A stretch of 64,000 bases of DNA, taken from positions 71,266 to 135,265 of the forward strand of contig NZ_FMZH01000009.1 of assembly GCF_900101435.1 (NCBI RefSeq), read 5' to 3'. This DNA is from Pedobacter soli. Lineage in GTDB: Bacteria; Bacteroidota; Bacteroidia; Sphingobacteriales; Sphingobacteriaceae. Position numbers and translations under genes: made by a program. The notes beneath the pieces were generated by a model that made no database searches, was not told the origin of the DNA, and was given only the letters and a program-made list of their open reading frames with translations. This document shows, piece after piece, positions 19,906 through 28,405 of this stretch; the first letter of the stretch is position 1; every line of letters begins with the position of its first letter.

Positions 19906-21756
19906 ATGCACATTAAATCTATATCCATTATTTTACTGCTAACCTGTTTATTTAACAGCAGACAGGTAAATGCCCAACGCCAGATGGAAAAACTGGGTCG
20001 TGGGGTAATTGCCATGCGCCAGAATAAAGATTCGGTTTATGTAAGCTGGCGTATACTGGGCACCGATCCGGATGATATCAGTTTTAACCTTTACCGCAGA
20101 AGCGGAAACCGAACACCACAAAAACTCAACAGCCAACCGTTAAGCAAAGGAACCAACTTTATAGATGCAGGTGCTGATTTTAATCTGCCGAACAGCTACT
20201 TTGTAAAACCACTCCTTAAAAACCAGGAGCAAGCAGCCAGTGCAGCTTTTACGCTGGTAGCCAAACAACCTGTTCAGCAATATCTAGGCATTCCTTTGCG
20301 CACACCGGCCGGCTATACGCCAAATGATGCCTCAGTTGGCGATTTGGACGGAGACGGCGAATACGAAATTATTTTGCATCAAACCGGCCGTAGTCGCGAT
20401 AATTCATCCAACGGACTAACTGATCCACCCATTTTTCAGGCCTATAAGCTCGATGGTACATTTTTGTGGGAAATTAACCTGGGTAAAAATATCCGCGAAG
20501 GCGCGCATTATACTCAGTTTATGGTTTATGATCTGGATGGCGATGGCATTGCCGAAATGGTATGTAAAACCGCCGATGGAGCCATTGACGGCAAGGGGAA
20601 AGTAATTGGCGATTCCACAAAAGATTACCGCAACAGTAACGGAAAGATATTGGATGGCCCTGAATTTTTAACGGTTTTTAGTGGCAGAACAGGCGAGGCC
20701 CTGGTCACTACCGATTACCTGCCTGCGCGTGGCGATATTGGTGCCTGGGGTGGGCCTGGTGGCAATGGTAAAAACGACAATACCGGTAACCGCGTCGATC
20801 GTTTTAATGCCTGCATAGCCTATCTGGATGGGGTACACCCGAGTGTGGTGATGTGCAGGGGCTATTACGGACGCACTGTGCTGGCCGCCTGGGACTGGCG
20901 CAATGGCCGGCTAAATCTGCGTTGGGTGTTCGACAGTAAAAATGGCCAAAACCCATTCTCTGGCCAGGGAAACCACAATTTAACCGTTGCTGATGTAGAT
21001 GGCGACGGTAAAGATGAGATTATTTACGGTTCGATGTGTGTAGATGATAATGGGAAAGAATTATACAGCACAGGCTTGAGGCATGGCGATGCCCTTCATG
21101 TTTCGGATCTCGATCTGGAACACCCAGGCTTGGAAGTTTTTGGTGTACATGAAATAGAAGAAGGTACCAAAGGTCCGGGAACAGCAGTATATGATGCCCG
21201 TACCGGTAAAATATTGTGGAAAGGTTCTGAAGACGAGGATGTAGGCAGGGGTGTGGCAGATAATATTGATCCTACACGAGTAGGTGCACAAATGTGGTGG
21301 TCGGGAGCAAACGGTTTGTATGATATAAAAGGTAACCGCATAGGCAATCAGCCCCGGTCTACTAATTTCCTCATTTATTGGGACGATGATTTGTCGCGCG
21401 AGCTTTTAGATGCCAACCACATTGACAAATACAACGGCGGCCGGCTTTTTACTGCCGAAGGCTGCGTGTCTAACAATGGGACCAAATCTACCCCTGCATT
21501 AAGTGCCGATATTTTTGGCGATTGGCGCGAGGAACTGATTTTAAGGGCTTATGATAACCAGAGCCTGCGCATCTACACCACCGTTATTCCAACCGAATAC
21601 CGCAACTATACCCTGATGCACGATCCGCAGTACCGTTTAAGTATTGCCTGGCAAAATGATGGCTACAACCAGCCACCTCACACCGGTTTCTATTTCGGTT
21701 ACGGTATGCAAAAAGCCCCTAAACCCAATATTGTACTTGTAGAACCCAAAAAATAG
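19906..21756 (+). CDS. Rhamnogalacturonan lyase, PL11 (first paralogue)
   Basis: A 616-residue protein with signal peptide (residues 1-23, QVNAQ). It begins with a fibronectin-like segment (DSVYVSWRILGTDPDDISF) and continues as the eight-bladed propeller of PL11. Calcium-loop motifs DLDGDG (146-151 and 209-214) and DVDGDG (363-368) are clear, and the family blocks GNHNL and SNNGTKSTPALSADIFGDW are present. PL11 enzymes split the rhamnose-galacturonate bond of the RG-I backbone by beta-elimination. Compared with the next gene it has a Gly-rich loop (about 279-294) and shorter loops later, so endo/exo roles may differ. The second copy starts two bases after its stop. Probably secreted or surface-exposed; no lipobox. 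Confidence 0.93.
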   Translation: MHIKSISIILLLTCLFNSRQVNAQRQMEKLGRGVIAMRQNKDSVYVSWRILGTDPDDISFNLYRRSGNRTPQKLNSQPLSKGTNFIDAGADFNLPNSYFVKPLLKNQEQAASAAFTLVAKQPVQQYLGIPLRTPAGYTPNDASVGDLDGDGEYEIILHQTGRSRDNSSNGLTDPPIFQAYKLDGTFLWEINLGKNIREGAHYTQFMVYDLDGDGIAEMVCKTADGAIDGKGKVIGDSTKDYRNSNGKILDGPEFLTVFSGRTGEALVTTDYLPARGDIGAWGGPGGNGKNDNTGNRVDRFNACIAYLDGVHPSVVMCRGYYGRTVLAAWDWRNGRLNLRWVFDSKNGQNPFSGQGNHNLTVADVDGDGKDEIIYGSMCVDDNGKELYSTGLRHGDALHVSDLDLEHPGLEVFGVHEIEEGTKGPGTAVYDARTGKILWKGSEDEDVGRGVADNIDPTRVGAQMWWSGANGLYDIKGNRIGNQPRSTNFLIYWDDDLSRELLDANHIDKYNGGRLFTAEGCVSNNGTKSTPALSADIFGDWREELILRAYDNQSLRIYTTVIPTEYRNYTLMHDPQYRLSIAWQNDGYNQPPHTGFYFGYGMQKAPKPNIVLVEPKK

Positions 21757-21757
21757 T

Positions 21758-23650
21758 ATGCGTACCTTAAAAATAGCTTTACTTTTTTGCTTGTTTTTAC
21801 CTGCAACGCTAATGGCGCAACGCCAGATGGAAGCGCTGGATAGGGGTGTGGTAGCAGTACACCTACCCGGCGATAGTGTTTTTATCAGTTGGCGGATGTT
21901 GGGAACCGATCCGGATGATATTTCATTTAATCTATACCGCAAAAGTAATCAGCACCAGACGGTAAAATTGAATCAGACGCCTATTACCGGCGCAACCATT
22001 TTTACGGATAAAAAAGTAGATTTTACGACCGACAATGCCTGGTTGGTAAAACCTGTAGTGCATGGCAAAGAACAAGCTGAAAGTACCGCTTTTACGCTGC
22101 AGAAAAATACGGTAGCTCAGCCTTATTTGTCAGTTCCTTTAAAAACCTTACCTGGTTATACCCCTAATGATATTTCTGTTGGCGATTTGGATGGCGATGG
22201 AACTTACGAAATTGTATTACATCAGGCGGGTATTAGTCATGATAATTCGCATGCCGGCCTTACCACCGAGCCATTGCTTGAGGCTTATAAACTGGATGGC
22301 ACCTTCTTGTGGCGCATTAATTTGGGCAAAAATATTCGCGAAGGCGCGCATTATACGCAGTTTATGGTGTACGATCTGGATGGCGATGGCAGGGCAGAGA
22401 TCGCTTGTAAAACGGCTGATGGAACAATTGATGGGAAAGGAAAAGTAATTGGCGATTCGACAAAAGACTGGAGAAATAAAAACGGATATATTTTAGCCGG
22501 CCCTGAATTTCTGACGGTTTTTGACGGCCTAACAGGAGCCGAGATAACCACCACCAATTTTATCCCTGCGCGTTCTGCTGAGCTCAATCCCTCACCCGAA
22601 GAACTAAAAAAGACCTGGGGCGACAGCTATGGAAACCGTATGGATCGTTTTCTGGCGGCTATTGCTTACCTGGATGGTAAACATCCCAGTTTAATTATGA
22701 GCAGAGGATATTACACCCGTACCGTTATTACTGCCTGGGATTTTAAGGCAAAGAAATTACAGCAAAAATGGAGCTTCGATAGCGCTGAACCTGGCAATAA
22801 GCGATATGGAGGGCAAGGAAATCACAACTTAAGCATTGCTGATGTGGATGGTGATGGCAAAGATGAAATTATTTATGGTGCCATGACCCTCGATGATAAT
22901 GGAAAAGGGCTTTACAGCACGGGTTTAGGGCATGGTGATGCCTTGCATGTGGGCGATTTAGATCCTGACCGCCCTGGGTTGGAAGTTTTTGATATTCAGG
23001 AAAGATTTTCGGATGCCGGGGCAAACTTCAGGGATGCCAGGACAGGAGAAGTGTTGTGGAAAAAGGCCTCGGTAAGCGCCGGAGCTGATGGAGAAGGACC
23101 GGGAAGGGGTCTCGCAATTAACATTGACCCCAGATACCGGGGATCTGAATGCTGGGTGGCCGGAGCAGGAATAACGGGAATGTTTGATGCCAAAGGCAAT
23201 AAGATTTCGGCTGTTACCCCAAGCGTTAACTTCGGTATTTTTTGGGATGGCGACTGCCAGAGCGAGCTTTTAAATGGTACCTCAATTGATAAATGGGATT
23301 ATGAAAATGCGAAAACCGTTCGCCTGCTCAATGCCAGGGCATACAATTGTTTGTCCAACAATGGCACCAAATCTACTCCGGCATTAAGTGCCGATATTTT
23401 AGGCGACTGGCGCGAAGAAGTGATTTACCGCACTGCCGATGCCAGTGAACTGAGGATATTTACCACGACCATTCCAACCCAACACCGCTTTTATACTTTT
23501 ATGCACGATCCGCAGTACCGTTTAAGCATTGCCTGGCAAAATGTAGGTTACAACCAGCCCCCACATACCAGTTTTTACATAGGCGATGATATGAACCAGC
23601 CGCCTAAACCCAATATTAAAACCATTCAATACCATGCTAATTCTCAGTAA
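21758..23650 (+). CDS. Rhamnogalacturonan lyase, PL11 (second paralogue)
   Basis: A 630-residue protein with signal peptide (residues 1-21, TLMAQ). Same layout as the upstream lyase: DSVFISWRMLGTDPDDISF, two DLDGDG loops and one DVDGDG loop, and the SNNGTKSTPALSADILGDW block. Long stretches are identical to the first copy, so this is a tandem duplication. It differs in loops around residues 275-295 (a Pro/Glu-rich insertion replacing the Gly-rich one) and in longer segments near 420-445 and 515-530. In Bacillus subtilis the paired PL11 enzymes YesW (endo) and YesX (exo) differ by a loop at the cleft, so a similar split is plausible here. The CE12 gene follows after 6 bases. Confidence 0.93.
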   Translation: MRTLKIALLFCLFLPATLMAQRQMEALDRGVVAVHLPGDSVFISWRMLGTDPDDISFNLYRKSNQHQTVKLNQTPITGATIFTDKKVDFTTDNAWLVKPVVHGKEQAESTAFTLQKNTVAQPYLSVPLKTLPGYTPNDISVGDLDGDGTYEIVLHQAGISHDNSHAGLTTEPLLEAYKLDGTFLWRINLGKNIREGAHYTQFMVYDLDGDGRAEIACKTADGTIDGKGKVIGDSTKDWRNKNGYILAGPEFLTVFDGLTGAEITTTNFIPARSAELNPSPEELKKTWGDSYGNRMDRFLAAIAYLDGKHPSLIMSRGYYTRTVITAWDFKAKKLQQKWSFDSAEPGNKRYGGQGNHNLSIADVDGDGKDEIIYGAMTLDDNGKGLYSTGLGHGDALHVGDLDPDRPGLEVFDIQERFSDAGANFRDARTGEVLWKKASVSAGADGEGPGRGLAINIDPRYRGSECWVAGAGITGMFDAKGNKISAVTPSVNFGIFWDGDCQSELLNGTSIDKWDYENAKTVRLLNARAYNCLSNNGTKSTPALSADILGDWREEVIYRTADASELRIFTTTIPTQHRFYTFMHDPQYRLSIAWQNVGYNQPPHTSFYIGDDMNQPPKPNIKTIQYHANSQ

Positions 23651-23656
23651 AACATC

Positions 23657-24424
23657 ATGAAAAAATACAGTCATATTTTAACTGCACTAATCATTGCCAT
23701 AGCCGGCCTGGCTTTTGTTGCACCGCACAAACCGGCACTGCACACTATCGGCGATTCTACCGTTCGCAATTCCAATAAAGAAACCTGGGGCTGGGGAACA
23801 CCTATTGCTGAGCTTTTCGATACGACAAAAATCCATGTCGAAAACAATGCTATGGCTGGCCGGAGTACCCGCACTTACCTTTCGGAAGGCCGCTGGGATA
23901 AGGTCTTGGAAACTTTAAAACCAGGCGATTTTGTAACCATGCAGTTTGGTCATAACGATGGAAGCGCTCCTGATACTACAAAAGCAGGGCGAAGGGGCGT
24001 CTTAAAAGGAACAGGCGAAGAAACCAAAGTGCTCACCTGGCCTGATGGTAAAGTGGAAACCGTACATACTTATGGCTGGTATATCCGCAAATTTGTACGC
24101 GAAACCAAGGCCAAAGGTGCTACGCCAATTGTGGTATCGATGATTCCGCGAAATATCTTTAAAAACGGCAAAGTACTGCGTGCCAATAACGATTTTGGCA
24201 AATGGGCAGCCGAGGTAGCCAAAGAAGAACAAGCCTGTTTTATCGATCTCAATCAAATTACAGCCGATAAATATGATGCATTAGGGCCTGATAAAGTCAA
24301 GTCATATTTTCCTGGCGATCATACCCACACTAACCTGGAAGGCGCAAAAGTGAACGCTCAATCGGTAGTAGAAGGGATTAAAATGCTAAAGGATTGTGAT
24401 TTGAAAAAGTATTTAAAAGACTAA
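23657..24424 (+). CDS. Rhamnogalacturonan acetylesterase, CE12 (compact form)
   Basis: A 255-residue SGNH hydrolase with an N-terminal signal or anchor (residues 1-22), no lipobox and no accessory domain. Catalytic Ser34 is in IGDST, Gly/Asn of block III in FGHND (Asn100), and Asp221/His224 in GDHTHTN. Family-typical TYGWYIRKF is at 138-146. It would deacetylate RG-I so the two upstream lyases can work, and its spacing (6 bases) makes it part of their operon. The next gene is a paralogue that is a lipoprotein. Confidence 0.9.
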   Translation: MKKYSHILTALIIAIAGLAFVAPHKPALHTIGDSTVRNSNKETWGWGTPIAELFDTTKIHVENNAMAGRSTRTYLSEGRWDKVLETLKPGDFVTMQFGHNDGSAPDTTKAGRRGVLKGTGEETKVLTWPDGKVETVHTYGWYIRKFVRETKAKGATPIVVSMIPRNIFKNGKVLRANNDFGKWAAEVAKEEQACFIDLNQITADKYDALGPDKVKSYFPGDHTHTNLEGAKVNAQSVVEGIKMLKDCDLKKYLKD

Positions 24425-24483
24425 AGACCAAAGCTGAAAGACCAAAGACAAGAAGTTAAGCACCATCCTAACCTCCTGATATT

Positions 24484-24590
24484 GATACTCGCTACTTAAT
24501 ACTCGTTACTCGCTACTTAATACTTGCTACTTGATACTCATTACTTGCTACTTGATACCTGCTACCCATTACTTGATACTTAAACAAACC
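24484..24590. repeat. Degenerate short tandem repeat between two CE12 genes
   Basis: About 107 bases built from variants of a 13-14-base unit, GATACTTGCTACTT (also ACTCGCTACTTAAT and similar). Read on the minus strand it gives a repeating YQVAS-like peptide within a spurious ORF. No CRISPR-like spacers: unit and spacing are continuous. It separates the PL11/CE12 block from the second CE12 gene and may be a slippage product. Confidence 0.75.
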
Positions 24591-24594
24591 AAAT

Positions 24595-25386
24595 ATGAAA
24601 TTAACCAAATACCTGAATCTTCTTCTTTTAACCGCATTCTTCATCTTTTCTTCCTGCGTAATCCTTAAACAATCTTCCAAACCGACGCTGTTTCTTATTG
24701 GCGATTCGACCGTGAAAAACGGAAAAGGCAAGGGCGATGGTTCATTATGGGGCTGGGGCAGTTTCATCGGTAATTTATTCGACGAAGAAAAAATAACAGT
24801 CGAAAATGATGCCTTGGGTGGTACCAGCAGCCGTACTTTCCAAACCAATGGCCTGTGGGATGCTGTTCTGGTGAAAATTAAAAAAGGCGATTTTGTGATG
24901 ATGCAGTTCGGGCATAATGACAGCAGTCCTTTAGATGATACCGCCCGCGCCCGTGGTACTATAAAAGGAATTGGCATGGAAAGTAAAGACACTTATAATC
25001 CCATAAAGAAAAAGCAGGAAACCGTTTATACCTATGGCTGGTACATGCGTAAATTTATCAATGATGTTAAAGCGAAAGGTGCAACACCCATTATTTGTTC
25101 GCCCATCCCACGCAATCCGGTAAACAACGATAAAGTGGTTTTGGCTAACGATAGCTATGCAAACTGGGCAGAAGAAGTAGCCAAAGCCGAAAAAATTGAT
25201 TTTATCCCTTTAAATCAGATTATTAAAGATAAATATGCTGCGTTAAGTGCGGTTGAGGTGAAAACTTTTTTCACAGAGAAAGACCATACCCACACCAACG
25301 AGGCCGGTGCAAAATTAAATGCAGCTGCCGTAGTGGAGGGATTGAAAAAATTAAAGCAGAATAAACTGAATAATTACCTGAAATAG
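24595..25386 (+). CDS. Rhamnogalacturonan acetylesterase, CE12 (lipoprotein)
   Basis: A 263-residue SGNH hydrolase. The signal ends in FIFSSC, giving a lipidated Cys21, so unlike the upstream CE12 it is membrane-anchored. Catalytic Ser37 (IGDST), Asn108 (FGHND) and Asp230/His233 (KDHTHTN) are all present, and TYGWYMRKF is conserved. It is clearly a paralogue of the 23657 gene. A lipidated and a soluble form side by side suggests deacetylation in two places, for example at the cell surface and in the periplasm. It lies 170 bases after that gene, separated by a tandem repeat, so it may be co-transcribed or have its own promoter. Confidence 0.9.
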   Translation: MKLTKYLNLLLLTAFFIFSSCVILKQSSKPTLFLIGDSTVKNGKGKGDGSLWGWGSFIGNLFDEEKITVENDALGGTSSRTFQTNGLWDAVLVKIKKGDFVMMQFGHNDSSPLDDTARARGTIKGIGMESKDTYNPIKKKQETVYTYGWYMRKFINDVKAKGATPIICSPIPRNPVNNDKVVLANDSYANWAEEVAKAEKIDFIPLNQIIKDKYAALSAVEVKTFFTEKDHTHTNEAGAKLNAAAVVEGLKKLKQNKLNNYLK

Positions 25387-25394
25387 GCCTTGAA

Positions 25395-25412
25395 GCAGGA
25401 TACTACAGGACG
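25395..25412 (+). promoter_or_regulatory. CAGGAT direct-repeat motif, copy 2 (candidate operator)
   Basis: GCAGGATACTACAGGACG; one base of the second half-site differs from the consensus. It lies 9 bases after the CE12 stop and 68 bases before the preferred GH2 start, in the same orientation, which suggests the GH2-GH105-GH115-GH31 block has its own regulated start. Confidence 0.55.
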
Positions 25413-25457
25413 CTTAGCCGCAATTATTGTCTTATTTTAACACCCTAACCAAATACG

Positions 25458-25473
25458 GGCGGTTACAACCGCC
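25458..25473 (+). promoter_or_regulatory. Hairpin just upstream of the GH2 start
   Basis: Perfect stem GGCGGTT / AACCGCC with a two-base AC gap, ending 7 bases before the ATG at 25481. It could hide the ribosome binding region, or be a remnant of a palindromic intergenic repeat. Confidence 0.4.
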
Positions 25474-25480
25474 GATTGTT

Positions 25481-28384
25481 ATGCAGATACAACTTCGCCG
25501 GATATTCAAAGTACTTATTGCCCTTGCTTTTATTGTGTTGAGCAATGCCCAAACCCGTGCACAAAGCATTTCGCTTGCCGGACAGTGGCGTTTTAAAACA
25601 GATGCCAAAGATGAAGGGCTGAAAGGAAAATGGTACAATAGCGTTCTTCCGGATAGGATTTCATTGCCGGGATCAATGGCTGAAAATTTAAAGGGTGATG
25701 AAATTACCCTGAAAACCAAATGGACAGGCAGTATTTACGATAGTTCCTACTTTTTTCATCCCCGTTTGGAGAAATACCGCAAGCCCGGCAATATTAAAAT
25801 ACCTTTTTGGCTAACCCCTGCCAAACATTACACCGGTGCTGCCTGGTACCAGAAAGATGTAGAAATTCCAGCCAGCTGGAAAGATAAGCGTATGGTTTTG
25901 TCGCTCGAATATCCACATTCCGAAACCCATGTATGGATTGATGATGTTGAAATTGGCACAGCTTTTACCTTTGTGGTGGCACAACAATTTGAGCTGCCGG
26001 CAAACTTAAAGGCGGGTAAACATACCATCACCTTATTGATCGATAACCGCATTAAAGCCATCAATGTTGGACAAGATTCGCACAGCTTAACCGACCATAC
26101 CCAGGGCAACTGGAACGGGGTGGTGGGTAAAATGACGCTTACAGCGGGTTCGCCGGTGTATTTTGATGATATTCAGGTTTATCCTAACCTTAAAAATAAA
26201 TCGGCAAAAGTTAAAATTCAGCTTAAAGCAGCTGCAAACCAGTCTGCTACCGGAAAAATTACGCTCAATGCCAGCAGTTTTAATACCCAAAGTATACTTC
26301 AGGTTAAGCCGGTAACAGTTCCCTATCAAATTACAAATGGTGAAGGCAGTTTGGAAATCAATTTGCCCATGGGCGATAAAATTGTCACCTGGGATGAATT
26401 TGATCCTGCCCTGTATCGTTTAACTGCTACTTTAATTTCCAAAGACGGCAAAAAGGAGGTAAAAAATGTTCAGTTTGGGATGCGCGAATTTAAGGCTGTT
26501 GGCCAAAGTTTCGAAATTAATGGCCGTCCGGTGTTTTTACGCGGAACGGTAAACAACTGCGAGTTTCCGTTAACCGGTTATCCTTCAATGGATGTTGCTG
26601 CTTGGTTACGGATTTTTAAAATATCGAAGGCTCATGGCTTAAATCACATGCGTTTCCATTCGTTTTGCCCGCCCGAGGCAGCCTTTATTGCTGCCGATCA
26701 GATTGGGTTTTACCTGCAGCCCGAAGGGCCTAGCTGGGCCAATCATGGTTCATCTATCGGCGATGGCAAACCTATCGATCAGTTTATTTACGATGAAACC
26801 AACCGCATGGCCAAAAACTACGGCAATTATGCTTCTTTTTGCATGATGGCTTATGGTAACGAGCCGCGCGGGCGTCAGGTAGAATACCTCACCAAATTTA
26901 ACGATTACTGGAAAGCTAAAGATTCGAGACGTTTGTACACCGGGGCTTCGGTAGGTGGCAGCTGGCCGGTTATTCCCAATAACGAATTTATGGTGCGTGC
27001 AGGTGCAAGAGGTTTAGACTGGGGACGCAAACCAGAAAGTATATCAACTTATGCTAAACAGATCGAACAATTTAACGTGCCTTTTGTAGCCCACGAAATG
27101 GGACAATACTGCGCGTTTCCGAATTTCGACGAAATTAAAAAATATACCGGCGTGTACCGGGCAAAAAACTTCGAGCTGTTTCAGGAAGATTTAAAAGACC
27201 ACGACATGGCCGATCAGGCACATGCTTTCTTAATGGCATCGGGTAAATTACAGGCCTTGTGTTATAAAAATGAAATCGAAAAGGCCTTAAGAACGCCAAA
27301 CTACAATGGTTACCAGTTATTATCGCTTAATGATTATCCTGGTCAGGGAACTGCCCTGGTAGGTGTTTTAGATGCCTTTTGGGATGAAAAAGGATATATC
27401 AGTGCTAAAGAATTCAAACGTTTTTCTAATAGCACAGTGCCTTTGTTAAAAGTTTCGAAATTTGTTTTTACCAATGATGAAACCTTAAATGCTGCGGTAG
27501 AAGTGGCCCATTTTGGCAAAGCACCCATTGAAAATGCAAAACTCTCATGGACATTAAAAACGGATAACGGTACATTAGTCGCTAAAGGTGATTTCACTCC
27601 TAAAACCTTGCCCGTTACCAATTGCATTGCTATGGGTGAGCTTAACGTGCCATTGAATACCATTAAGGTAGCTACTAAATTAAACCTGGAAGTGCTCATT
27701 AATGGTACTGAATTTGCCAACGACTGGAACATCTGGGTTTACCCGGCCAAAATCCTGGAAGTTAAAAACGAGGTTTATTATTGCACCAGTTTGGATGACA
27801 AAGCCAAAGCAGTTTTAGCCTCAGGTGGAAGTGTGTTTTTTAACGCTGCAGGCAAGGTAGTAAAGGGCAAAGAAGTAGTACAAACATTTTTACCGGTTTT
27901 CTGGAATACTTCCTGGTTTAAAATGCGCCCGCCACATACTTTGGGGATCCTTTGCGATCCTAAACAGGCTGCTTTTGCCAGCTTCCCGACTGATGATCAC
28001 AGCGACATGCAGTGGTGGGAAATTGTAAATAAATCGCAGGTGATGAATCTAGAAGATTTTCCTTTGGGCTTTAAGCCGCTGGTGCAACCCATAGATACCT
28101 GGTTTTTAAACCGCCGTTTGGCCATGGTTTTCGAAGCTAAAGTTGGCAAAGGAAAGCTGTTGGTTTCGAGTGCCAATCTTGGTCCAGGTTTAACGGGTAT
28201 GCCTGCCGCGCAGCAGTTGTACTACAGTTTACAGCAATATATGGGCTCAGATAAGTTTAATCCGAAATTCGATGTTCCCCTTAGCACCGTGCAGGATATT
28301 CTTGAAACGCCCTCTAAACTCCAGTTCGAAACCTTTACCAAGGATAGCCCCGACGAGTTAAAAGTAAAATCTAAAACCAATTAA
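25481..28384 (+). CDS. Glycoside hydrolase family 2 (exo-beta-galactosidase or beta-glucuronidase type)
   Basis: The ATG at 25481 is preferred to an upstream one at 25427, because it begins MQIQLRRIFKVLIALAF and makes a proper signal peptide (cleavage near TRAQS, about residue 29). The product is 967 residues. It has a jelly-roll sugar-binding domain (about 30-230), an immunoglobulin-like domain (230-340), and a TIM barrel (345-650) with acid/base Glu461 in AYGNEP and nucleophile Glu539 in VAHEMG, then long C-terminal beta domains. Family membership is firm; the sugar removed is not. GH2 enzymes in RG-I clusters remove beta-galactose or beta-glucuronic acid from side chains. First gene of a tight block with GH105, GH115 and GH31. 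Confidence 0.85.
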   Translation: MQIQLRRIFKVLIALAFIVLSNAQTRAQSISLAGQWRFKTDAKDEGLKGKWYNSVLPDRISLPGSMAENLKGDEITLKTKWTGSIYDSSYFFHPRLEKYRKPGNIKIPFWLTPAKHYTGAAWYQKDVEIPASWKDKRMVLSLEYPHSETHVWIDDVEIGTAFTFVVAQQFELPANLKAGKHTITLLIDNRIKAINVGQDSHSLTDHTQGNWNGVVGKMTLTAGSPVYFDDIQVYPNLKNKSAKVKIQLKAAANQSATGKITLNASSFNTQSILQVKPVTVPYQITNGEGSLEINLPMGDKIVTWDEFDPALYRLTATLISKDGKKEVKNVQFGMREFKAVGQSFEINGRPVFLRGTVNNCEFPLTGYPSMDVAAWLRIFKISKAHGLNHMRFHSFCPPEAAFIAADQIGFYLQPEGPSWANHGSSIGDGKPIDQFIYDETNRMAKNYGNYASFCMMAYGNEPRGRQVEYLTKFNDYWKAKDSRRLYTGASVGGSWPVIPNNEFMVRAGARGLDWGRKPESISTYAKQIEQFNVPFVAHEMGQYCAFPNFDEIKKYTGVYRAKNFELFQEDLKDHDMADQAHAFLMASGKLQALCYKNEIEKALRTPNYNGYQLLSLNDYPGQGTALVGVLDAFWDEKGYISAKEFKRFSNSTVPLLKVSKFVFTNDETLNAAVEVAHFGKAPIENAKLSWTLKTDNGTLVAKGDFTPKTLPVTNCIAMGELNVPLNTIKVATKLNLEVLINGTEFANDWNIWVYPAKILEVKNEVYYCTSLDDKAKAVLASGGSVFFNAAGKVVKGKEVVQTFLPVFWNTSWFKMRPPHTLGILCDPKQAAFASFPTDDHSDMQWWEIVNKSQVMNLEDFPLGFKPLVQPIDTWFLNRRLAMVFEAKVGKGKLLVSSANLGPGLTGMPAAQQLYYSLQQYMGSDKFNPKFDVPLSTVQDILETPSKLQFETFTKDSPDELKVKSKTN

Positions 28385-28405
28385 CCGAATTTCACCCGAC
28401 AGATC

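Noticed and set aside
24484..24590. Possible CRISPR array
   Set aside because: Units are short, contiguous and degenerate, with no spacers and no cas genes nearby.
24513..24992. Minus-strand ORF of 159 codons over the start of the second CE12 gene
   Set aside because: It is antisense to a clear CE12 gene, and its C-terminus is just the translated tandem repeat; no signal, no domain.
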